Positions 43,362 to 53,916 of a stretch of 64,000 nt of DNA are shown here, piece after piece. Source of the stretch: Euphorbia lathyris (taxonomy: Eukaryota; Streptophyta; Magnoliopsida; Malpighiales; Euphorbiaceae); the NCBI RefSeq assembly GCF_963576675.1, contig NC_088911.1, forward strand, positions 29,124,501 through 29,188,500, given 5' to 3'. The notes beneath the pieces are model-generated. The model did no database searches and was not told the DNA's origin. It saw nothing but the letters and a program-made list of their open reading frames with translations. Position 1 is the stretch's first letter; each line of letters starts with the position of its first letter. Position numbers and translations under genes: made by a program.

Positions 43362-43596
43362 TGTTGAATATACGATATAGATATAATAGAAAAGATACAA
43401 TGTGTTTAATGAATTTCCCTCAATTAGGGTTGAGCATAAAGCTTGTATATATAGGAAAAAACATGAGTTAGAGTTTAACTAGAATTGACAATATGTAATA
43501 TAAATAAATATAAACACAACTCTAAATAAGCCTAATAGTTATCCGTTAGTATTTCAGTATTGGTAAAGAGATAATTAACAATAATTATCTCCAACA
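43362..43596 (-). repeat. Right LTR (5' LTR)
   Basis: A full 235-bp LTR beginning TGTTGAATATACG and ending TCTCCAACA. It preserves the uninterrupted sequence ATTTCAGTATTGGTAAAG where the MULE hit the left LTR. Confidence 0.95.
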
Positions 43597-43601
43597 GTTA
43601 T

Positions 43602-44720
43602 TCTCCTCTACAAGTCCGGCAACATGTCCGACAGTTTTGAGTTCAGTTGACAGACAACTTTCTAATGACAAAGTTATTTCATTGGAAGCTCCTTTTGTGG
43701 CTGAAGAGGTTTTAATGGCTTTGAAACATACAATGGTGGTCTGTTTCCTTCCTCTTTAAAACATACTTTTGTTACTCTCATCCCGAAAGTTAAAAATCCT
43801 GCTACATTAAAAGATATTCGACTTATGAGCATTTGCAATGTTGTTTATAAGCTAATTTCTAAAACTTTGGCAAATCGGCTTAAACATTGCTTACATTCAA
43901 TCATTCATCCTGCACAGAGTGCTTTTGTCCCAAATCGGTTGATTACGGACAATGTCTTAATTGCTTTTGAATTATTTCATTCAATGAAGCATCGAATTAG
44001 TAGCAAGAAGGGTGTCTGTGTTATGAAGTTGGATTTGAGTAAGACGTATGATAGGGTGGAGTGGTGCTTTGTAAAAGATATGATGACAATGATGGGTTTT
44101 CCGATTTGTTGGATCGATTTGATTCAAAGCTGTCTTTCTTCGGTTGGGCTTTGTTAAGCCAAGCAGAGTCCTTCGTTAGGGAGATCCTTTATCACCTTAT
44201 TTGTTTTTAATCTGTGCGGAAGAGCTTTCAGCATTGATTAGGAAATGAGAGAGTAATAGAGCTTTGCATGGTATTCAGGTTAGCAATTCGGGACCTACTA
44301 TTTCATATCTTTTCTTTGCTGATGATTCAGTTATCTTTTTTCGAGCCACTTCTACTAAGTGTTCTGTGGTTAAGGAGTTGTTGTGTGTGTATGAAGCTGC
44401 TTTTGGGCAAAGAATAAACTATGAAAAAACAAATATCTCATTTAGTAAAGGGGTGAGTGTTGAAAGTCGAAACAGGTGTGCAGAGTTGTTAGGGGTGCGG
44501 GAGGTGCAGTCTTTTAAGAAATATTTGGGTCTACCATCTGTTATTGGGCGCTCTAAAAAGGCTATTTTCAATTTCTTAAAAGAGAGGTTATTAAAGAGAG
44601 TTGGTGGTTAGCAAGAGAAGTGCTTATCTCGTGGGGGTAAAGAAATATTGATTAAAGCAATGGCATAAGCGGTTCCTAATATATAATGAGTTGTTTTTTG
44701 CTCCCAAAGACGTTTTGTGA
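43602..44720 (+). pseudogene. LINE ORF2, reverse transcriptase part
   Basis: Continuation of the LINE. The RT shows NVVYKLISKTLANRLK, AQSAFVPNRLITDNVLIAF, LDLSKTYDRVEW (the usual Ala is Thr) and LFFADDSVIFF, which holds the catalytic FADD. A stretch is missing near 43735 between LMALKHTM and KHTFVTLIPKV, where the KAPGPDG motif should be. Stops occur between 44155 and 44264. The element is therefore dead. It is interrupted at 44729 by a hAT element. Confidence 0.9.
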
Positions 44721-44728
44721 TGAATTAC

Positions 44729-45593
44729 CAATGTTATCAGGCTCGGACCGGACCGATCGGTTCGACCGGTTGAACCGGGAACCGGCCAGACAACCGGTCC
44801 GAACCTTTCCGATTTGTTGAATGTTCAACAAATCGGAGTGACCCGGGGTTAAACCGGAACCCGGCGGTTCGGCCGGAAACCGGTGTGACCCCGGGTCTGT
44901 TCATTTTTTCTTAAAATTTTCTTTTTAAAAAATTTAAACAAAATGCAAGCACACAGTATTATTTATTAAGAGGCAAAAGAGTAATTTTCTTTGTGCCCCA
45001 CTCTGTGGCTGCTTGCTTTTCCAAGCTCCTTCCTTACTCCTTTATTTATACTCATAGGTTGGCTTGCTCACCTTCTTTTTATTCGATGTGGAATACACTC
45101 CACTTACTATTTCTCTTCGCCTGTGTGTTTTTTTTTTCCTTCTCTCTAATTCATGATTCAGTCCATCAAAACAAAACCATAACCTCCACTATCATATCAT
45201 TTATTATTTGAGTACTTATTGATTAATAGCCATTAGTAGATTATATTCAAATTATTTTGGAGCCACAAAATAATAATAATAACTTTATAATATTTCAAGT
45301 TATTCTAAATTTTATTTATCCGTTATACATTTAAAGCTTAAGTTAACGAATAATAACAAACCAAAAGTTCCATTAAAAAAAAACAAACCAAAAGTTATTT
45401 ATAATTTATTTTGGATATATATAATTTATAAAAATAATTTTAAATTAATTATATACATTTAATATATATAAATATTACTTATTTATTTATTACGTCATCC
45501 GGTTCGACCAATCCGAACCATCCGGTCCGACCAAGTGACCCATGACCCAACTATCAATCCGGTTTGATGTCCGGTCCGGTTCTGATAACATTG
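44729..45593. mobile_element. Non-autonomous hAT element in the LINE, 8-bp duplication
   Basis: The termini are CAATGTTATCAG and CTGATAACATTG. TGAATTAC is duplicated exactly at 44721-44728 and 45594-45601. Subterminal regions are rich in CGGTCCG / CCGGTTCGACC repeats. The 865-bp interior is non-coding and very AT-rich. Confidence 0.95.
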
Positions 45594-45601
45594 TGAATTA
45601 C

Positions 45602-47371
45602 ATCAAGTCATGGCTAGATTTTGGGAATCAGGAGTCGGGTAAAAAACGCATTCATTGGATTAGTTGGGAAAGATTATGTTTGTCGAAAGATAAGGGAGGA
45701 TTGGGTTTTAGGAATATTTATGTTTTTAACCTTGCTTTGCTTGCTAAGCAAATTTGGAGAATGATTGAATTTCCCGAATCTCTCTGTTCCCAAATTTTTA
45801 AGCATAAGTATTTTCCAAGGGTGGGTGTTTTGGAGGCAGGTGTGGGTTTTTGTGCTAGTCATGTTTGGCGGAGTCTATTAAAAGCTCGACAGGTTATCAT
45901 TGATGGCAACTGTTGGAGACTTGAGGAGGGTAGATCGGTTAATTTATTAGAATCTCGTTGGATTCCTGATGAGCCGTGTAACCGTCCACTCTATTTGCTG
46001 AATCCTACTCCCACACGATCCTGTTTGATTGATTTTGATGAGTTCTGTTGGAAAAGAGATTTGATTAATTTCTGCTTTTCAACAGATGTTGCTGATGCCA
46101 TTTTGAAAATTCCTTAGTATGAGAAATATCTGTGATACCCTATTCTGGTACTTTTCCAAAAAGGGAGAATATCTCGTAAAATCAGGATATAAGTTGCAAT
46201 TGGAGCATTGCAAGTTTCTTCTTCACTGGCTTCTTCATCTTGAGGGGATAGTGTTTTTTGGAATTCACTCTGGAAGGCTAAAGCATCATCAAAGTTTATT
46301 CACATTGTTTGGAATGCTGCGGAAAAAAAAATGTATTGCCTTGTTTTGATAATCTCTTGAAAAAAAGAATTTATATGCCTGGTCAATGTTGCTTCTGTGG
46401 ATTTCATGCTGAAACATTAATTCATATTTTTAAAGAATGTCCTGGCACTGGATTGTAATGGAAACATGCGAAATTATTATACCCTATGTATAAGATTGAA
46501 GGTTTGAATTGCCTGTAGTGGTTTGCAGCTGTTCTTAAAAATTTGCCATCAACAGAGTTTTCTATGTTTTGTGGAATTACTCACTTTATTTGGCTTGAGA
46601 GAAATCAAATCAACCATGATAAATCATGTTTTGGGGTGATTAAATTAGTGGCAATTGTGAAGGAAATGTTGCAGGGATATACAAATGTGGAGGGTGTGCA
46701 GGTGTTGAATGGAGGTAGAAGAGGGCTGAATTAATTAAATCTGCAGATGGAGTTGCTATGAGTGCTGATAGTTGTGGGCAGAAATTGAAGTTGGTGGATT
46801 CAATTAACCAAGCATATGGTTTTGAAGAAAATAATGCTGTTTGGTGGGATTTAATTGGTATTGAGGAAAGGGCGATTGAATTGAGCAGACAGACTTTTCA
46901 TAATAGGATTGGGGTCGGGTCTGTTGCTGTGTACGAGTTGAATTCATCAAGGGTTCGATGGCAGCCTCCGGATTCTAGATTCTTTAAACTTAATTGTGAT
47001 GCTTCTTTTTCATTGAGATCGTCACAAGGGTTTTTCGGTATGATAGTTCGAGATTGCAATGGCTTGGTTTCTCAATCTGGTGGAAGGCCTATTGGATCCA
47101 CAATGTCTGCTTTACACGCTCAATTATTAGCGATATTATTTTCTTTGCGTGTGGTTAAGGATTGTGGTTAACAAGAGATTCTAGTTGCATCTGATTCGTT
47201 ATCTGCAATTACATTAATTAAAGGAGTTCAAAATTTGACAAATTGTTTGGGTGTAATCCTTGGGGATATAATTGAGAAGGATATAATTGAGGTGACATGT
47301 GCATTTACATCTATTGAGTTTGTTTATAAAACCTGTCAAGCGAATATTGCTCTACATAATTTGGCAGTTTA
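45602..47371 (+). pseudogene. LINE ORF2, C-terminal part with zinc-binding RT domain and RNase H
   Basis: The reading resumes with IHWISWERLCLSKDKGGLGF, the conserved segment after the RT. Then come LFWYFSKKGEYLVKSGYKL and CCFCGFHAETLIHIFKECP, the zf-RVT region. An RNase H domain of the plant L1 type follows, with LNCDASFSLRSSQGFFGMI, HAQLLAILFSLRV and ASDSLSAITLI. Several stops and frame changes occur (46117, 46348, 46730, 47170). A short A-rich tail appears at about 47466. Confidence 0.9.
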
Positions 47372-47475
47372 AACACACTCTCTCATAAAGAAATCTTTAT
47401 TGAAGATTTTTCTTTCTGTATTTGAGATAATGTTTATTTTCTTGGATTATAAAGCAAGTTTGTTTATAAAAAAAC

Positions 47476-48250
47476 ATCAGAATTTCCACAGAAGACTCAG
47501 CGTAGACGAAACACTTTTTTTCATTCCTATCATTATATTATTATATTATAATGCAACTATACATAAAACTAATTAAGTAACAACGAGAGTATTAATTATT
47601 AATTAATTTTAAAATTTATAAGAATGTCCAATCTAAAAAGGTTATGGAGAATGAATAAGGCCAAGATATTCACATCCTGGTTGATATCCTTTGTTGAGTT
47701 GTCGAATCAAAAAGTTGGCTGTAAATTACAAATGCGACAGTTCTTGTAAGTTGAGTTGAGTTGTCTCATTAACAAATGCGACAGTTCTTGTCGCATTTGC
47801 GACGAAATGCGACAATTTCGTCACAAATGCGACAACAATGGACGAAAATGAAAATAAAATTATGGAAAATAGAGGAAATTGAAACGATACCATTAAAGAT
47901 GAAGAAAGAGGCAAAACCAACGAGAAAAGCAAGCGTATAAGCAAAAAATATGCCATTTGTACGGAAAATTGAACATAATATGTCAAAAATCTCAAAAATC
48001 GTTAACGATTGGTATAAGAAATTGAAGAAGATGAAGAAGTTGAAACGAAGAAGAAGAAGAACAAGAAGCGGATGAAGCGGAAGAAGAAGAAGAAGAAGAA
48101 GAAGATCGATTCATTAAATAGAACTAAGGTTAGTTTTGTCCAAAATGGGTGAAAGTGTCTAATTTGGTAACTTTGAGGTAAGGTGGGTTAGATATGTAAA
48201 TTTGGGTCCTTGATTGGGTCAGATTAGTAATTATCCCTATTAAAAAATAA
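47476..48250. mobile_element. MULE-type end fragment with TGCGAC repeats
   Basis: GCGACAGTTCTTGTCGCATT and further TGCGAC/GTCGCA inverted units occur at 47730-47835, like those in the MULE at 31241. The right end GTCAGATTAGTAATTATCCC resembles the GGGACAATTAC-type terminus of that MULE when inverted. A GAAGAAGA microsatellite lies at 48025-48110. A left end was not found. Confidence 0.45.
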
Positions 48251-48802
48251 GTATTTGTGGTTGTTTTAAGATGAATAAGAAACTAATGGGTTATTGGGTT
48301 AACTCTGCCAAAAACCTATTCAACCCTTTTATTATATAGGTTAAATGGCTCAACCTCTTTATGACCCAGTCCATAAAAGGGTCAACCCTAACTTATTTAA
48401 ATGATGGGTTAAATGGGTCAATAAATGGGTTATGACTCATTTTGACAGCTCTAGCTGTAATTAACAAAATCAAAGCTAATATTGTCTTTTTTTTTTTATG
48501 TAAATTAAATATTATTGTCAAATCACAAGTAAAAGATGCCTTCCTTGGAATAAACGCAAATTCATGGCATTCACTCACAAAATTATTCACTGCTAAACTA
48601 CAATCAGATTCTCAGAATTGACATATCATTTAACAGTAATTCATGCACTTAAACATGAAATAATAGGCGGCTGTTTCATTAATCTTTGATTTATATAGTG
48701 GTAATTATCTCTAAATCATTGAGAGCATACTCTTAATTACTTATTTAAATATAGTTAGAAACAAATTAAAACATCATCTTTTTTTCATATTATTATATTA
48801 TT
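48251..48802. other. Non-coding with a GGGTTAAATGG repeat stretch
   Basis: At 48280-48450 several ATGGGTTAAATGGGTCA / TTGACCC-type repeats end in GACAGCTCTAGCT, which looks like the subterminal region of a hAT-like element. The remainder to 48802 is AT-rich with no gene. Confidence 0.4.
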
Positions 48803-48960
48803 GTCGTGTGATCAAGAGGTCACGGATTCGAATCTTAGGAGCGGCTTCTTGCCAAATAAATTGGCAGGGAAAGGCTTGCCCCCTGTACACACAGTGGGAT
48901 CCCTCCCCGGACCCTCGCTCAGCGGGGACGCGTAGTGCGACCGAGCCGCCCTTTTTTTTA
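48803..48960 (+). mobile_element. Au-like SINE
   Basis: A tRNA-derived head (GTCGTGTGATCAAGAGGTCA with B box GGATTCGAATC) is followed by the Au-type body: TTGGCAGGGAAAGGCTTGCC, CCTCCCCGGACCCTCGCTCA and AGTGCGACCGAGCCGCCC, then a T run. Au SINEs occur widely in flowering plants and are transcribed by RNA polymerase III. Length is about normal and the copy looks fairly complete. Confidence 0.85.
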
Positions 48961-49454
48961 TTATGTTGTTGTCGGCCGGGTGGATCTGACTGACATCGTT
49001 AAGCATTTTCTGGTATTGTACAATTTACATGATTAATCATGTTTAACCTTATCTTTATTCTATAGTGTAGTATATATGTCACCTCTTACAAAATGGAAAT
49101 AATACACTTTTTGTTTTCTGTCCTTCCGACTGTTGGAAGTATAGATAACCTTTTACTCCTAATTTTCAAAAAATCAAAGTTGGGAGTGATTAATTAAGTT
49201 TTTAAGTTTGTATTTAATTATAAAATTCAATTTAATTAATATATGATTCACAATAAATTTCTCTAATTTGTTCAAATGATTTGATATTACTTTTGTAGTC
49301 CAAATCTAGCTTAATTTTGAGAAGCTTTATATTGGTACGTAAAAATTGGTTCTGGACCACACAAATGATAATATGTATATATAAAAAAAAAAAAAATTGA
49401 ACAAATTCGGTTTAGCAAATGACATGCATGTATAAAATTAGCCTCCAACGGATC
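48961..49454. other. AT-rich spacer
   Basis: No gene or recognisable repeat is seen. Confidence 0.5.
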
Positions 49455-50860
49455 AATACAGGCCGGCCCTGGGGCTTGATTTTTGGGGCGCAGGCCCAGG
49501 GCCCATGAATTATAGGGGCTCAAAATAATTTTTTTCAGTTTACTATATATATATAAAAAAAAAAAATTAAAACGTTGTGTCTCCTTTGCTTTCCGCCGAC
49601 CCTGCTTCCCTTGCGATTTCTTTCCTTGCCATTTACCGTTCTTCCTTGCGATTTCTATCCGCCGTTCTTCCTTGCGATCCGCTCTCTCTGCGTTGCGTTG
49701 CGTCTTCTTCCTCAAAGTCTTCTCTTCTCTGCTTCTTTCTTCTTCCTGCGTTGCGCTCTCTCTGCTTTCTATCCTGGTAAGTAAAATGCATTTATAATTT
49801 ATTAGTTCAAGTTTTAATAATTTTGCTGTTTGTTTCTATTATAAAATGCTTTCCGTGTCATTGACTTCCGATTTAGCGGTTTAGCCTTCCGTTTTGTTTT
49901 GCTGCCTAGCCTATGTTCAGTTTGCTGTCTGTTTCCTTTTGTCTCTGTAAGTTTGGTGCTTTTATTATTTTTGCTTTTTATTATTTATGGTGCTTGCTTT
50001 GCTTCTATTGAATTTGAATTTTTTTTTATGCTTTGCGATCTATTTTTGCTGCTTATACTTTGATGGATTGAATTTGATTTTTTTTTTCTACTCTGATTTT
50101 TATTGAATTTGATTTTATTTTACTGCTTTGCTTTTATTCAATTTGATAGATTATTAAAATTTGGCTTTTTTGTTCTGTTTTACTTTTATTCAATTGGATA
50201 GATTATAAGATAAAGGTACAAAATATGGTATCAATTTAGATTTCGATAGCGGAATGAGACAGTCAATTGTACGTGGACGGAAAAATTAGAACTTAACGGA
50301 GTAACGTGTCCAATCCGTTCTCAAGACCTAAATTGATATATGTTTTTAAACGTTAAACCTATATTGGTGCTATTTTGTAGATTGACCCTAAATTGATACT
50401 TCCCCAAAAACCATACACCTATTTTGGTAACTTATCCCATAGATAATTAATTTATATATTGTTTGTATTTGTTAAAGCCTTTGAAGAGTCTGAGGTAGGG
50501 TCATCAAGTTTTAGAAGAGTACGAGACATGGCCGTCCGATTATTAAAATGTTATGTTTCTTTTTATATTTTGTTTAAATTGTTGTTGTTCTTAAATCATA
50601 AGATGTTTCTTGAAATGCATTTGTCTGGAAGTGAAAAACGATTAGATGTTTTAATGCTTAAAGAAGTAAACTTTTTTAGGAACCATGGATACTGAAATTA
50701 TCATTAACGAGAATGCTCGAAGAATTAAACTTTTTTTTATTATTTGTATACTTTGTTTTGTAGGCAATTAAAGATGATCTTCAAGGGTTGTATTAAAGGG
50801 TCCAAATTTATTTCCTCACCCCGATCCTACAAAATGTCAGGAACGGCCTTGGACCAATAC
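49455..50860. mobile_element. Possible hAT-derived element
   Basis: The left boundary ACAGGCCGGCCCTGGGGCTT and the right-hand TGTCAGGAACGGCCTTGG resemble inverted CAGGGCCGG-type hAT termini. Inside is a pyrimidine-rich, 5'-UTR-like exon with a good donor (ATCCTG|GTAAGT, about 49777). A short ORF at 50459 (FVKAFEESEVGSSSFRRV) is unrecognised. No transposase is left. At 50210-50440 there is a further repeat-like block with paired ATTTAG/CTAAAT phrases. Confidence 0.35.
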
Positions 50861-51705
50861 TACACAATCTATATTTCATTCTTGTTCCATGATTCGCATG
50901 TACCCATGAGGTACTTTTACCCTTTAAATATATAAATGAAATAATAAATAAATAAATCATAAATGTAACAAAACAATACTTAAATTTAATATTTTACAAA
51001 TTTAATAAATAAAATCAAATACTCTAAATAACATAATCTATAATTCAGCAAGAAATACAAATAATTAAATATTGGGCAAATAATTTATTAATCTCCATAT
51101 TTTTCCTTAACAAACTGTTTAATCCATTTATTTTGAAAAACATATTATAAGGTTCTTATTTTTTATCAATATTAACCATTTGGTCATTTTGTCTTTTTTA
51201 TTATTATTATTTTTAACCGTTATATTTGGTATAAACAGACAGACAGAAAATAACAGAATAACATGTTCATTTTGTATCGTACTATGGATGTTGTGAATGC
51301 TAAGATATATTCGGTTAAAAATCTAAAAAAATAGATAGAATGACCAAATAGTTAATATTAACAAAAGATAGTAACTTTATAATATATTGTTCCAAATATG
51401 AGAACTAAAAAGTATGTTATATAAAAAAATGGGGACTAATAAATTATTTACCCTTAATATTTAATACTATTTTTTAAGTATGAATTCATCAGCCTCAAAA
51501 GAGTAAAAATAAAATATGTATATTGGCAAATACACAATGGCTAACAAGTACTCTAGAGGAATTCACATTCTCGTCTCATATCCATTATCGATTTTTTCTT
51601 TTATATCTCATTCTTATTTCAAACCTTTTAATACATGGTTCCAATAGTTATATTAGGGTCATAAAGTACCCATGAAACTCTTACATATGTTGCTATATGG
51701 AAACG
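50861..51705. other. AT-rich spacer
   Basis: No gene is supported. The sequence has low-complexity A/T runs and ends in the MITE target site. Confidence 0.5.
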
Positions 51706-51855
51706 GGTGCTTTCTATGGTTACTTTGTTTTTGACAAAGTACCATTACTTGGTGTGTTTTCACCATTGGATGATGGAGTATAAAATCAATCCAATGGTGA
51801 AAACACATAAAGTAAGGCTTACTTTGTCAAAAACAAAGTAACCATAACCTTTACC
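51706..51855. mobile_element. 150-bp hairpin MITE, copy 2
   Basis: The same family as 22384-22533, with arms starting GGTGCTTTCTATGGTTACTT. Flanking 9-mers ATGGAAACG (51697-51705) and ATGGAAGCG (51856-51864) differ at one base, which suggests a Mutator-type 9-bp duplication. Arms pair almost perfectly. Confidence 0.88.
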
Positions 51856-52370
51856 ATGGAAGCGGAAAAAAAAAGCATGAAAAAAAAACTTTCGTAACAA
51901 TTTCTCATTATTATTTTTTTTTATTTTTCTTTATCTTTTCGTCTCATATAAAGAAAATAAAAACAACTAAAATTATAGATCATAAAAAATCTAAATTAAA
52001 ATGCAAACAGAATCTAAAATCTTCAAAACTCAATGTGGTTATATGGGTCTTGTTAATATGTGTGAAGAATTGATTTCTTTAATCAACTACATAAGGAACA
52101 TGCTTGGCCATGTGAGTGGGCTCAATGTAAGAAAGCATTTTTGTGATTTCATGTGTGTAATTCTCGTTGTCATTATTAGACATATTTGGTTCCTCAAACA
52201 GAAATAATCAATATTCCAGCATTTCTTTTTGTATAGAATAACTATTTCATGGAATTTCTATTCCACAATTAGTGGAATAGGGATTCATTGATTTAACCTA
52301 AGAATAGTTATTCCATAACTAATATGTTCTCTGATTTCAAAATTGCACCCTCATATCTATTAATCATTTA
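51856..52370. other. Non-coding spacer
   Basis: No gene is seen. A small hairpin with GGAATTTCTATTCCACAATT and GTGGAATAG lies at about 52250-52285. Confidence 0.45.
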
Positions 52371-52379
52371 CTTCACATT

Positions 52380-52830
52380 TTACGTGAAAAGCAATAAAAA
52401 AACGTGAGAAATAGTAAAAACGTGAAAAATAGAAAAAATGGGAAAACGGGAAAATATGAAAAACGGTAAAAATACGAAAACGGAAAAAACACGAAAATGA
52501 CAAATACGTGAAAATAGTAAAAACGTGAAAATGGTAAAAACGTGAAAAACGATAAAAAAAATACGAAAAATTGAAAAAAAACGTAAAAAGGGTAAAAATG
52601 CGAAAAAATTGACAAAACGTGAAAAATGTGAAAATTTGAAAAATGGTCATTAATAATTGAAAAAATGTGACAGACTGATGGTAATAATTAAAATTCAGAT
52701 TTCATGTTTTCACGTTTTTTCAGTTTTGCATTTTTCGTGTTTTTACTGTTTTCGGGTTTTTTTGTGTGTGTGTTTTAATCGTTTTTGTGTTTTTTCGTTT
52801 TTACCATTTTTCATGGTTTTCATTAATATA
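52380..52830. repeat. A-rich then T-rich mirror/inverted low-complexity region
   Basis: From 52385 to 52640 the plus strand is a degenerate AAACGTGAAAAATGG repeat, and from 52700 to 52820 it is TTTTTCACGTTTTT-type. The two halves pair with each other, so the region can fold back on itself. The phenylalanine-rich ORFs here are products of the repeat and not genes. Confidence 0.75.
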
Positions 52831-52867
52831 TATTCTATTTCATTCCATAAACCAAATCAAAATCTTA

Positions 52868-53340
52868 GGTTTAATGTATATTTATACCCTTAAACTTGGC
52901 AAGTCTTACCTATTGGTACCCTGGACTTTTTAAATAACATATCACACACTTATATTTGGCTTTAAAAATCTATCGCACACCTATAGTTGACATTAAAAAT
53001 CTATCACACACCTAAAGTTGGCTCATTCGAACCTCCTACACATAAAATTGTTGATTTGTCATCTTTAACATATGAGGTGACATACAGAATGAACTAATAC
53101 GCTTTTCTTTTTTCTATAGCACGCACAACGACCTCGTTTGTTAAAAATGACAGATCAACAATTTTGTGTACAAGAGGTCCGAATGAGCTAACTTTAGATG
53201 TGTGATAGGTTTTTAAAACCAACTATAGGTGTGCGATAGGTTTTTAATACCAACTATAAACGTGTGATAGGTTATTGAAAAAATTCAAGATGCCAATAAA
53301 CAAACTTGTCAAGTTTAAAGGTGTAAATATGTATTAAGCC
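52868..53340. mobile_element. Mutator-type MITE with perfect 9-bp duplication
   Basis: AAAATCTTA is duplicated exactly at 52859-52867 and 53341-53349. The ends GGTTTAATGTATATTTATAC and GTAAATATGTATTAAGCC are inverted, and the paired ATCGCACACCTATAGTTG / CAACTATAGGTGTGCGAT-like blocks extend inward. It is 473 bp and non-coding. Confidence 0.93.
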
Positions 53341-53432
53341 AAAATCTTACCTTCTCAAGTCTTTTTTTATAATTTTAAAGGCTTGTAGCTATGAACGGGA
53401 CGGGACATATCCTCTCTCTAAACTCTTGTAAG

Positions 53433-53908
53433 TAGGGGTGTGCATCGGTACAAAACCGAACTGAACCGAAAAAACCGAAAACCGACACCAAACCGAATAA
53501 TAGATAAAACCGAATTAAAACCGAACCGAAATATGTGGTTCGATTCGGTTTAAACCGAATTAAGTTAAAAATAACAAATAACAAATAAAAATCATTATAT
53601 TTTCTCATTAAATTTACCTCAACAACAACAAAAATTGAAATATTTCCAAAATATATCTATATTAAGTTATTATCTCAACAATAATAAAAAAAATTAAACT
53701 TGTATAATCAAATATATGTGTGTATATATATATATAAATGTAAAATATGTGTAATTCGGTGCGGTTCGGTTTTTTTACATTTTCTGTCAAATCGAATCGA
53801 ACCGAATACCGAAATACACTTAAAATTAAAACCGATACCGAACCGAAAAACCGAATTCACTCGGTCCGGTTCGGTATGCGGTTTAAACCGAACCGATGCA
53901 CACCCCTG
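53433..53908. mobile_element. Non-autonomous hAT element
   Basis: The ends TAGGGGTGTGCATCGGT and ACCGATGCACACCCCTG are inverted, with flanking 8-mers CTTGTAAG and TTTGTAAG (7 of 8). Subterminal regions are dense in AACCGAAC / GTTCGGTT. It is 476 bp and non-coding. Confidence 0.88.
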
Positions 53909-53916
53909 TTTGTAAG

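Larger units (their letters stand above)
31042..43596 (-). mobile_element. Non-autonomous Ty1/copia LTR element, minus strand, nested hits inside
   Basis: Two 235-236 bp LTRs (TGTTGAATATACGATATAG .. ATTATCTCCAACA) flank the element. The left one is split by a MULE (31042-31240 plus 36749-36785); the right one is 43362-43596. The 5-bp target duplication GTTAT lies at 31037-31041 and 43597-43601. Read on the minus strand, a primer-binding site TTATCAGAGCTACCAC follows the right LTR and a GAGGGAGGG polypurine tract precedes the left LTR. Without the nested elements the interior is about 1.3 kb and contains only a pol tail, so the element depended on a relative for movement. Confidence 0.93.

Noticed and set aside
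45674..45862. Minus-strand ORF within the LINE C-terminal region
   Set aside because: It is antisense to conserved LINE coding sequence and has no features of its own.
49311..49784. Arg/Lys-rich minus ORF and Leu-rich plus ORFs
   Set aside because: These come from a pyrimidine-rich, UTR-like stretch with repeated CTTGCGATTTC units; no conserved protein is recognisable.
52360..52650. Minus-strand ORFs rich in Phe and Tyr
   Set aside because: They are translations of the AAACGTGAAAA low-complexity repeat and have no family feature.
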